In this document: piece by piece, positions 50,728-57,500 of the stretch
Layout: the number at the start of each line of letters is the position of its first letter
Position numbering within the stretch: position 1 is the stretch's first letter
NCBI RefSeq assembly: GCF_042646165.1
Contig: NZ_JBHRTC010000009.1
Strand: one strand, 5' to 3'
Length of the DNA stretch: 64,000 nucleotides
DNA from: Microbaculum marinum
GTDB taxonomy: Bacteria; Pseudomonadota; Alphaproteobacteria; Rhizobiales; Tepidamorphaceae
Made by a program: the position numbers and the translations under genes
Notes under the pieces: model-generated
Told to the model about the DNA's origin: nothing
The model's database searches: none
What the model saw: only the letters and a program-made list of their open reading frames with translations

Positions 50728-51489
50728 TCAGGCCGCCAGCTCGATCTTCGCGCCGGCGTCGCGCAAGGTCGCAGCGAGCTCGCCGGGCGGCTCGCGGTCG
50801 GTGACCAGCGTGTCGATGCGCTCCGGCCCGCAGATGCGCACCAGGCTCGGCCGCCCGAACTTCGAGGCATCGGCGGCGACGATGACCTGTTCGGCCTGAT
50901 TGATCACGGCTCGGGAGAACTCCGCCTCCGCCAGATGGTAGACCATCAGCGACCCGTCGAGACCCATCGCACCGATCGACAGGATGGCGTGCCGCACCCG
51001 GAATTGGCTGGCGAAGGCCAGCGCCTCCGGGCCCAGCGCGGCGGTGTCATCCGAACGCAGCTCGCCGCCGGCCATGAACACCCGGTTGGAGTTGTTCGGC
51101 GCGAGCGTGCGGGCGATCTCGGCGGAATTGGTGACGACGGTCAGGCCGGAATGCTGACTGAGGGCACGGGCGACGAATGCGGTCGTCGAGCCGCAGTCCA
51201 GCATCAGCGTGTCGCCGTTGGAGATCATCGCCGCGACCCGCTCGGCGATCCGCTGCTTGGCGTTCGCGTTGTCCAGCATGCGCTTCTGGAACGGCGGCTC
51301 GGAATGGCTGTCCGGCAGCCTTATCCCGCCGTGCACCTTGGCGAGCACGCCTTCCGAGACCAGCGGCTTGACCGTCCGGCGGATCGTCTCGTCCGACACG
51401 CTCAGGCGATCGGCGAGTTCGCCGATCGAGCAGGCGCCGCGCAGCCGGACCAGCCGCATGATCTCGCTTTGCCTCTGGGTGCGGTACAC
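50728..51489 (-). CDS. DeoR/GlpR-family transcriptional regulator
   Basis: A 253-residue DeoR-type repressor: N-terminal helix-turn-helix (RQSEIMRLVRLRGACSIGELADRLSVSDETIRRTVKPLVSEGVLAKVHGG), then a sugar-isomerase-like effector domain with ISNGDTLMLDCGSTTAFVARAL and HAILSIGAMGLDGSLMVYH. Such regulators usually sense phosphorylated compounds. I chose a GTG start at 51489 because the family begins right before RQxxI and GGAG lies 10 bases upstream; ATG 51552 is an alternative. It is divergent from the betaine-type importer operon and is its likely regulator; the operon's two kinases could supply a phosphorylated inducer, which is inference. Confidence 0.82.
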   Translation of the reverse strand: MYRTQRQSEIMRLVRLRGACSIGELADRLSVSDETIRRTVKPLVSEGVLAKVHGGIRLPDSHSEPPFQKRMLDNANAKQRIAERVAAMISNGDTLMLDCGSTTAFVARALSQHSGLTVVTNSAEIARTLAPNNSNRVFMAGGELRSDDTAALGPEALAFASQFRVRHAILSIGAMGLDGSLMVYHLAEAEFSRAVINQAEQVIVAADASKFGRPSLVRICGPERIDTLVTDREPPGELAATLRDAGAKIELAA

Positions 51490-51580
51490 CGGACCTGGTC
51501 TCCATCTGTCGAACGGATGCCCGCCTGTGTGGCATGCGCGCGAATTGGGCATCACCACATGATCCCAAACAAATAGGGCA

Positions 51581-51596
51581 AATTCCAACGGGAATT
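51581..51596. promoter_or_regulatory. Palindrome between the DeoR gene and the importer operon
   Basis: AATTCC-AACG-GGAATT is a perfect 6-bp inverted repeat in the intergenic region between the divergent deoR-type and binding-protein genes. It is a candidate operator. The 51597-51700 stretch also contains TTGACG, but a full promoter cannot be assigned with confidence. Confidence 0.35.
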
Positions 51597-51703
51597 CCAC
51601 ATAAATTGTGATTTTCCTGTTGACGCCGCGGCTTCTGTCGCCGGATCATCCTTTGGGGCCAAGCGCGTGATTATCCGTGCGGGCGGCGCCAGGGGAACAG
51701 GTT

Positions 51704-51751
51704 CCAAGCTCTACACAACCCAAGCTCTACACAACCCAAGCTCTACACAAC
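51704..51751 (+). repeat. Three perfect tandem copies of a 16-bp unit in the leader of the binding-protein gene
   Basis: The unit CCAAGCTCTACACAAC occurs three times head to tail with no mismatches, ending 9 bases before the AGGTGAG ribosome binding site region of the next gene. The composition is unlike the surrounding GC-rich DNA. A perfect short tandem array in a 5' leader can vary in copy number and so change promoter or RBS spacing, or it can bind a regulator repeatedly. Confidence 0.8.
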
Positions 51752-51771
51752 AAAGACGGAGGTGAGCGAAC

Positions 51772-52737
51772 ATGACACTGCCACGCATCGCCGTAGCGGC
51801 CGTTGGGGCGGCCGCGCTTTTCGCCTCGGCCAGCGCGCTGCCCGCGCTCGCCGACGTGGAGTCCAGCGATCCGATCAAGCTGACCCTGCACGACTGGACG
51901 GGCCAGCTCATCACCACGCAGCTGATGGGCGAGGTGCTGAAGAAGGCCGGCTACAACGTCGACTACGTGCAGGCGGATTATCTCGCCCAGTTTGCCGGGT
52001 TGAAGACCGGCGATCTCGACGTCGCCATGGAGATCTGGGCGACCACCGGCCAGGAGGCCCTCGACGAGGCCGTCGCCAGCGGCAAGGTCGAGAACCTCGG
52101 CGAGACGGGCATGCTGGCGAAGGAAGAGTGGTGGTATCCGCTCTACATGAAGGAGAAGTGCCCGGGCCTGCCGAACTGGGAAGCCCTAAAGGACGAGGCC
52201 TGCGCGGAGGCGTTTTCGGTCGCCGAGACGGCGCCGAAGGGACGCTACCTCGGCGGACCGGTGACCTGGGGCGGCTTCGACGACGAGCGGGTCGAGGCCC
52301 TGGATCTGCCGTTCGAGGTCGTCCATGCCGGCACCGACGCGGCGCTGTTCGCCGAACTCGAATCCGCCTACCAGCGCCAGGGTCCGATCATGCTGTGGGT
52401 CTACTCGCCGCACTGGGCACCGGCCAAGTACGAGGGGGAATGGGTCGAATTCCCGGAATACACCGCCGAGTGCTACGAGGATGCCGCCTGGGGCGGCAAT
52501 CCGGACATGGCCTATGACTGCGGCAAGCCGAGCGGGCCGATCTGGAAGGCCGGCTGGGTCGGCGTCAAGGACAAGTGGCCCGGGGCCTACGAGGCGATCA
52601 AGGCCTTCAACATCTCCAGCGACGAGATGAACAAGATGGTCGGCGAGGTCGATCTCGACGGCAAGACGATAGAGGAGGTGGTCGCCAACTGGATGAGCGA
52701 GAACGAAGACCGCTGGAACAAGTGGATCGCCAACTGA
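51772..52737 (+). CDS. Quaternary-amine ABC importer, substrate-binding protein (ProX/OpuAC family)
   Basis: A 321-residue protein with signal peptide (MTLPRIAVAAVGAAALFASASALPALA) and the OpuAC fold. Landmarks are IKLTLHDWTGQLITTQLMGEVLKKAGYNVDYVQADY, GDLDVAMEIWATTGQEALDEAV, GPVTWGG, WVYSPHWAPAKYEGEWVEFPEY and a tryptophan-rich pocket suited to trimethylammonium groups. RBS GGAGGTGAG precedes the ATG. It starts an operon with ATPase and fused permease, followed by kinase-like and dimethylglycine-dehydrogenase-like genes. The ligand is probably glycine betaine, choline or a related methylated amine; the sequence does not decide which. Confidence 0.87.
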   Translation: MTLPRIAVAAVGAAALFASASALPALADVESSDPIKLTLHDWTGQLITTQLMGEVLKKAGYNVDYVQADYLAQFAGLKTGDLDVAMEIWATTGQEALDEAVASGKVENLGETGMLAKEEWWYPLYMKEKCPGLPNWEALKDEACAEAFSVAETAPKGRYLGGPVTWGGFDDERVEALDLPFEVVHAGTDAALFAELESAYQRQGPIMLWVYSPHWAPAKYEGEWVEFPEYTAECYEDAAWGGNPDMAYDCGKPSGPIWKAGWVGVKDKWPGAYEAIKAFNISSDEMNKMVGEVDLDGKTIEEVVANWMSENEDRWNKWIAN

Positions 52738-52755
52738 TCCGCCTCCCGGAAACGT

Positions 52756-52783
52756 CGCGCGCGCTGGTTCGCTAGGGCGCGCG
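52756..52783 (+). promoter_or_regulatory. GC stem-loop after the binding-protein gene
   Basis: CGCGCGC (52756-52762) pairs with GCGCGCG (52777-52783) across a 14-nt loop, 18 bases after the binding-protein stop and before the ATPase gene. As with the other transport operons of this window, it probably shields the upstream mRNA. No T-run follows. The rest of the 202-base gap shows no gene. Confidence 0.45.
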
Positions 52784-52939
52784 GCCGCCGGTCGTCGCCG
52801 GGTGCCATTTCCGCGGTCCGTCGGACTTTTCCTCGCCGGTGCGTGGAGCGGGATTCGGTACCGGATTGATCCAAGGTGCATCACTCAGGAACCTTCGTCC
52901 GGACGCAACGAAATGGCCGCTGTCCGGAGGGGAACGGGT

Positions 52940-53989
52940 ATGTCGGATACGGATGTAAAGCTGTCCTGCCGCGGGGTCTGGAAGCTGTTCGGCCAGGGGG
53001 CGGACGGCTTTCTGGGACGCCACCCGGCGCCGAGCCTCGAGGAGGTGCGCGGCGCCGGCCTGATCGGCGCCGTACGCGGCGCCGATCTCGATGTGCGGCA
53101 GGGCGAGATCTTCATCATCATGGGGCTGTCGGGATCCGGCAAGTCGACCCTGGTGCGCTGCCTGTCGCGGCTGATTGAGCCGACCGCGGGCGAGATCCTG
53201 TTCGAGGGCCGCGACCTGCTGCGCGCCAGCGACAGGGAGATGATCGAGATCCGCCGGCATCGCATGGGCATGGTGTTCCAGCACTTCGCGCTGCTGCCGC
53301 ACCTCACCGTGCTCGGCAACGTCGCCTTTCCGCTGGAGGTGCAGGGCATCGACCGCAAGACTCGCGAAGCGAGCGCGCGGCGGGTCATCGAACTGGTCGG
53401 GCTGGAGGGGCGGGAAAACTACTATCCCCGGGAACTGTCCGGCGGCCAGCAGCAACGCGTCGGCATCGCCCGCTCGCTCGCCGTGGAGCCGGAGCTGTGG
53501 TTCCTCGATGAGCCGTTCTCCGCGCTCGATCCGCTGATCCGGCGCGAGATGCAGGACGAGTTCATGCGCCTGCAGAACGTGCTCAGGAAGACCATCGTCT
53601 TCATCACCCACGACTTCGACGAGGCGATCCGGCTCGCCGACCGCATCGCCATCATGAAGGACGGCGCGATCATCCAGACCGGCACCCCGGAGCAGCTGGT
53701 GCTGGCGCCGGCGACCGACTACGTCGCCGAATTTACCCGCCACATCCCCCGCGCCAAGGTGGTGACCGCCGGCTCGGTGATGACGCCGTGGACGAATGGC
53801 GCCGACGTCGCCGGCGAGGTCAGCGCCGCCGCCCTGATCGCCGACATCGCCGACCGGGTGGAGAGCGCCGACCGTCCATTTGCCGTGACCGACAGGGAGG
53901 GAAAGAGGTCCGGACTGATCGACAAGAAGTCCGTGATCGACGTGCTCGTCGGCCGCACCTTCGCCCATTCGGAGGGATCGGCCGGATGA
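52940..53989 (+). CDS. Quaternary-amine ABC importer, ATP-binding protein (ProV/OpuAA family)
   Basis: A 349-residue ATPase: Walker A GLSGSGKST, Q-loop MVFQHFALLPHLTV, signature LSGGQQQRVGIARSLAVEPELWFLDEPFSALDPL (which includes Walker B) and switch histidine FITHDFDEA. A short CBS-type region follows (about residues 275-345, VVTAGSVMTPW … FAVTDREGKRSGLIDKKSVIDVLVG), which in OpuA proteins senses ionic strength. It is shorter than ProV of E. coli (about 400 residues). The N-terminal stretch KLFGQGADGFLGRHP is typical of betaine ATPases. The ATG at 52940 has GGAGGGGA upstream; a longer open frame upstream is noise. Confidence 0.88.
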   Translation: MSDTDVKLSCRGVWKLFGQGADGFLGRHPAPSLEEVRGAGLIGAVRGADLDVRQGEIFIIMGLSGSGKSTLVRCLSRLIEPTAGEILFEGRDLLRASDREMIEIRRHRMGMVFQHFALLPHLTVLGNVAFPLEVQGIDRKTREASARRVIELVGLEGRENYYPRELSGGQQQRVGIARSLAVEPELWFLDEPFSALDPLIRREMQDEFMRLQNVLRKTIVFITHDFDEAIRLADRIAIMKDGAIIQTGTPEQLVLAPATDYVAEFTRHIPRAKVVTAGSVMTPWTNGADVAGEVSAAALIADIADRVESADRPFAVTDREGKRSGLIDKKSVIDVLVGRTFAHSEGSAG

Positions 53990-54017
53990 GTGCGGCACAC
54001 GCGTTGCCGGGGCCTGC

Positions 54018-54163
54018 ATCCTTCGAGACGGCCGCTGCGCGGCCTCCTCAGGATGAGGGGATAGATGAGTGTCTGGGACCACGCCGCTGCGGGCCTGACG
54101 TTTCCGCTCGAACAAACCAACTCCTCATGGTGAGGAGCGGCGATAGCCGCGTCTCGAACCATG
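54018..54163. repeat. Inverted pair of REP-like units between the ATPase and permease genes
   Basis: Two REP-like units in opposite orientation lie at 54018-54059 (CATCCTTCGAGACGGCCG … CCTCAGGATGAGG) and 54123-54163 (CCTCATGGTGAGGAGCGGC … GTCTCGAACCATGG). They are of the same family as 33657-33774. They account for most of the 223-base gap between two genes of one importer. Such paired units often act as RNA-stability or DNA-gyrase sites. Confidence 0.7.
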
Positions 54164-54212
54164 GACGGCCCGGGCACCCGAGCCCCCGCCCGGGGATCGC
54201 GGGGAATAGACC

Positions 54213-56246
54213 GTGACCGCGCGCTCGTCCGCTCTGCCTTGGGTTCCGGCGCGGGCCGCCTGGATCGGCCCCACGGCGCTGTTCTGGATCGCGGTGCTAA
54301 TCGCCTCGCTCATCGTCTCGACCTACGGGGAGGACGTGATCGAGTGGCTGGGGGCGGACTGGGCCTACGAGTGGCCGCGCGCCTGGCAGGTGCCGCTGGC
54401 GGCGTGGATATCGGCGTTCATGGACTGGCTGGTCGAGGACGCCACCTTCGGCCTGTTCACCTTCCTGCAGCTCACCCGCTTCGTCTCGTGGCTGCTGGAG
54501 ATCCCGCTGACGATCGCAACAAGCCTGCTGTCGACCGGTTTTCTGAAAGGGCAGGGGTCCGCCGCGGTGCAGGTGCTGCCGCCGCTGAGCTGGATCGCGG
54601 TGATCGCCGTCGTCGTCGCGATGGGCTTCTACGCCCGCGGCTGGAAGCTCGCCGCCTTCGTCGGCGCCTGCTTCCTCTATCTTGCGGTGTTCGGCCAGTG
54701 GAACAGCGCCATGGTGACGCTGTCCTCGATCGTCATCGCGGTGCCGTTCGGCATTGCCGGGGGGCTGCTGCTCGGCATCGCCGGCTATCGGTGGAGGGCC
54801 GCAGAGCAGGTCCTGTCGCCAATCCTCGACATCATGCAGACGGTGCCAGTGTTCGCCTACCTGGTGCCGATCCTGTTCCTGTTCGGCTTCGGGCCGGTGG
54901 CCGCGATGATCGCCACGATCGTCTACGCGATGCCGCCGATGGTGCGGATCACCATGCTGGCGCTGCGCGGGGTTCCCGACGAGATTCGCGACTTCGGACG
55001 GATGGCCGGCTGCACGCCGCGCCAGATGACCTGGAAGGTGATGGTGCCCGCCGCCCGGGACGGCCTGATGGTCGGCGTCAACCAGGTGATCATGCTGTCG
55101 CTGAACATGGTGATCATCGCCTCGATGATCGGGGCCGGCGGTCTCGGCTACGACGTGCTGACCTCGCTGCGGCGCCTCGACATCGGTGGCGGCATCGAGG
55201 CCGGAGTCGCGATCGTCGTCCTGGCGATCGCGCTCGACCGGCTGAGCCAGGCCTTCGCCAACCGCCCGCCGCCCGCCCATCTCGACCTGCCCGGGGGCCT
55301 CGTCCGGCGGCACCCGTGGACGACCACGGTGCTGGTCGTGATCCTCGGCACGGCGCTGGTGGGAATCGTGTTTCCACCGGCACAGACCTATCCCGAGGCC
55401 ATGGAGGTCTCGACCGGCGGCTTCTGGGAAGATCTCGTCAAGTACATCAACGTCAACTTCTACGACCAGCTCGAGGCGGTGAAGACCTTCATGCTGGTGA
55501 ATTTCCTCGTCCCCGTGAAGCGGTTCCTCACCGAACTGCCATGGATATGGACGGTCGCGGTGATCGGCGTCGCCGGCTGGCAGCTCGGCGGCCGCAGGCT
55601 GGCGCTGCTCGGCATCGCGCTGGCGATGTTCATCGTCGTCACAGGCCTCTGGGAAAAGGCGATGATCACAGTCTACCTGTGCGGCATCTCGGTCGTCATT
55701 GCCTCGATCATCGGCATCCCGCTCGGCATCGTCGCGGCCGAGAGCGAGCGCGCCGGGCGGTTGCTCGGCGGCTTCGTCGACACCCTCCAGACCCTGCCGA
55801 GCTTCGTCTACCTGATCCCGGTGGTGATGCTGTTCCGGGTCGGCGACTTCTCGGCGATGATCGCCGTCATCCTCTACGCGCTGGCGCCGGCGATCCGCTA
55901 CACGGCACACGGAATCCGCCAGATCGACCCGCAGCTCGTCGAGGCCGGCGTCGTGTCGGGCTGCACGCCCCGCCAGCTTCTGGCCAAGATCAAGCTGCCG
56001 CTGGCCTTCCCGGAAATCCTGCTCGGCATCAACCAGACCATCATGCTGGCGATCTCGATGGTGGTGATCACCGCCCTGGTCGGCACCCGGGATCTCGGCC
56101 AGGAGGTCTATATCGCGCTGACCAAGGCCGACACGGGACGGGGCATCGTGGCGGGCCTCGCCGTCGCCTTCATCGCCATCATTGCCGACCGGCTGGTCTC
56201 GGCCGGCGCGCAGCGCACCCGTCGCAGGCTGGGGCTCGTGGCATGA
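54213..56246 (+). CDS. Quaternary-amine ABC importer, fused double permease (ProW/OpuAB family)
   Basis: A 677-residue inner-membrane protein carrying two complete permease domains. The first (about residues 145-350) has the EAA loop PDEIRDFGRMAGCTPRQMTWKVMVPAARDGL. The second (about 445-665) has DPQLVEAGVVSGCTPRQLLAKIKLPLAFPEILLG. Classical ProW has one domain and works as a homodimer, so this is a tandem duplication giving a single-chain dimer. The GTG start follows GGGGAATAG; no ATG fits. It overlaps the downstream kinase-like gene by ATGA. The divergence between the two halves indicates an old duplication. Confidence 0.87.
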   Translation: MTARSSALPWVPARAAWIGPTALFWIAVLIASLIVSTYGEDVIEWLGADWAYEWPRAWQVPLAAWISAFMDWLVEDATFGLFTFLQLTRFVSWLLEIPLTIATSLLSTGFLKGQGSAAVQVLPPLSWIAVIAVVVAMGFYARGWKLAAFVGACFLYLAVFGQWNSAMVTLSSIVIAVPFGIAGGLLLGIAGYRWRAAEQVLSPILDIMQTVPVFAYLVPILFLFGFGPVAAMIATIVYAMPPMVRITMLALRGVPDEIRDFGRMAGCTPRQMTWKVMVPAARDGLMVGVNQVIMLSLNMVIIASMIGAGGLGYDVLTSLRRLDIGGGIEAGVAIVVLAIALDRLSQAFANRPPPAHLDLPGGLVRRHPWTTTVLVVILGTALVGIVFPPAQTYPEAMEVSTGGFWEDLVKYINVNFYDQLEAVKTFMLVNFLVPVKRFLTELPWIWTVAVIGVAGWQLGGRRLALLGIALAMFIVVTGLWEKAMITVYLCGISVVIASIIGIPLGIVAAESERAGRLLGGFVDTLQTLPSFVYLIPVVMLFRVGDFSAMIAVILYALAPAIRYTAHGIRQIDPQLVEAGVVSGCTPRQLLAKIKLPLAFPEILLGINQTIMLAISMVVITALVGTRDLGQEVYIALTKADTGRGIVAGLAVAFIAIIADRLVSAGAQRTRRRLGLVA

Positions 56247-57118
56247 CTGACGCCCGCACCCGCGCCGCCGCGCTGTCGTTCTGGTCCGGTCCGGTCGATC
56301 CGCTACCGCTCGGCGGCGGGATCACCAACGTCAACTTCGTCGTCGAGGATCGCGGCGAGAAGTTCGTGGTACGCATCGGCGACGACATCCCGGTGCACCA
56401 GGTGATGCGCTTCAACGAGCTCGCCGCCTCCCGCGCCGCCGCCCGGGCCGGGATCTCTCCGGAAGTCCTGCACAGCGAGCCGGGCGCACTCGTCATTCGC
56501 TATGTCGACGGCAAGACCTTCGGCGAGGAGGACGTGCGCGATCAGGTCAATCTGGAGCGCATCCTGCCGGTCGTCCTGAAGTGCCACCGCGACGTTCCCA
56601 ACCATCTTCGCGGGCCGGTGCTGGTGTTCTGGGTCTTCCATGTCCTGCGCGACTATGCCGGCACGCTGCGCGACGCAAACAGCGCCCATGCCGACAAGCT
56701 GCCCGGCCTGCTCGACACCGCCGGGATGCTGGAAGAAGCCGTCGGCCAGGTCGACATGGTGTTCGGCCACAACGACCTGCTGCCGGCCAACTTCATCGAC
56801 GACGGCGACAGGATCTGGCTGATCGACTGGGACTATGCCGGGTTCAATTCGCCGCTGTTCGATCTCGGCGGCCTCGCCTCCAACAACGGCCTGTCGCCGG
56901 CACAGGAGGAGTGGCTGCTGGAGGCCTATTTCGACCGCACCGTCACCGACGAGCTGCGTCGCCGCTATGCCGCCATGAAATGCGCCTCGCTGATGCGCGA
57001 GACGATGTGGAGCATGGTCTCGGAAATCCACTCCGACCTCGATTTCGACTACGCCGCCTACACGGCGGAGAACACGCAGCGCCTGGAAGCCGCGCTGGCG
57101 GCCTTCTACGAGATGTGA
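56243..57118 (+). CDS. Choline kinase-like phosphotransferase (APH/choline kinase family), first copy
   Basis: A 291-residue eukaryotic-like kinase of the choline/ethanolamine kinase–aminoglycoside phosphotransferase group. It has the nucleotide loop LPLGGGITNVNFVVEDRGEKFVVRI, the catalytic Brenner motif GHNDLLPANFI (about residue 175) and the metal motif LIDWDYAGFNSPLFDLGGLA. It overlaps the permease gene by 4 bases, linking phosphorylation to uptake: the imported amino alcohol may be trapped as its phosphate. A related but distinct copy lies at 62707-63636. The actual acceptor (choline, ethanolamine, a methylated amine or an unrelated small molecule) is not known. Confidence 0.8.
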   Translation: MTDARTRAAALSFWSGPVDPLPLGGGITNVNFVVEDRGEKFVVRIGDDIPVHQVMRFNELAASRAAARAGISPEVLHSEPGALVIRYVDGKTFGEEDVRDQVNLERILPVVLKCHRDVPNHLRGPVLVFWVFHVLRDYAGTLRDANSAHADKLPGLLDTAGMLEEAVGQVDMVFGHNDLLPANFIDDGDRIWLIDWDYAGFNSPLFDLGGLASNNGLSPAQEEWLLEAYFDRTVTDELRRRYAAMKCASLMRETMWSMVSEIHSDLDFDYAAYTAENTQRLEAALAAFYEM

Positions 57119-57500
57119 GGCGGGATGGGCGGACAGCTTGAAGCCATCTCGCAATCGCCGCTCTGGGCCCCGGCTCGGGGGCCAGGGCGTATGCCTGCGA
57201 TTGGGGTGACGGCCGTGCCACTCCCACCGGCGGCATGTCCCGGACCTGAGCCGGAACCCAGAGCGGCACGGCACGCCCTCTCGATCGTCATCCCGGACGG
57301 CCGCAAGGCCGAGCCGGCATCTGCGAGCCACAGGAGGCGCCCCGGCTCTCCGATCCCGGCACTCGCTCCGCTCGGCCGGGATGACGGCGGTGGGGCGCGT
57401 ATTCGCCGCCAGTGCCGCGCTGATCCCGTCGAGCAAAGCCCTGAGACAGATAGCACGGCCCTCGCGCCGATCGAAACGCTACGACCGAGGAAACGCCTAA
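57119..57500. other. 382-base intergenic region filled with repeat elements
   Basis: No gene is visible between the first kinase-like gene and the first flavoprotein. The left part (about 57150-57260) has GGGCCCCGGC/CGGGGGCC and CGGACCTGAGCCGG palindromes related to the 9.8-kb and 41.9-kb repeats. The right part is the separate 57287-57385 element. A promoter for the flavoprotein may lie in 57386-57500, but I cannot pick one out. Confidence 0.6.
57287..57385. repeat. GTCATCCCGG…CCGGGATGAC repeat, copy 1
   Basis: A 99-bp element with perfect 10-bp terminal inverted repeats, GTCATCCCGG and CCGGGATGAC, and internal GGCCGCAAGGCC and CCGGCTCTCCGATCCCGG palindromes. Two further copies follow within 5.4 kb. 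Being non-coding and of about 100 bp, it resembles small palindromic or MITE-like units of alphaproteobacteria. Confidence 0.75.

Noticed and set aside
51704..51751. The three 16-bp repeats as a CRISPR array
   Set aside because: The units are directly adjacent with no spacers and no cas genes are present, so this is a tandem repeat.
54297..55910. A 537-codon minus-strand open frame over the double permease
   Set aside because: The translation is dominated by D, R and H, a typical antisense image of membrane-protein codons.
57119..57500. A hidden small gene or RNA in the longest gap
   Set aside because: Open frames here are products of the palindromic repeats, with no ribosome binding site or codon pattern. 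No tRNA or known RNA shape is visible.
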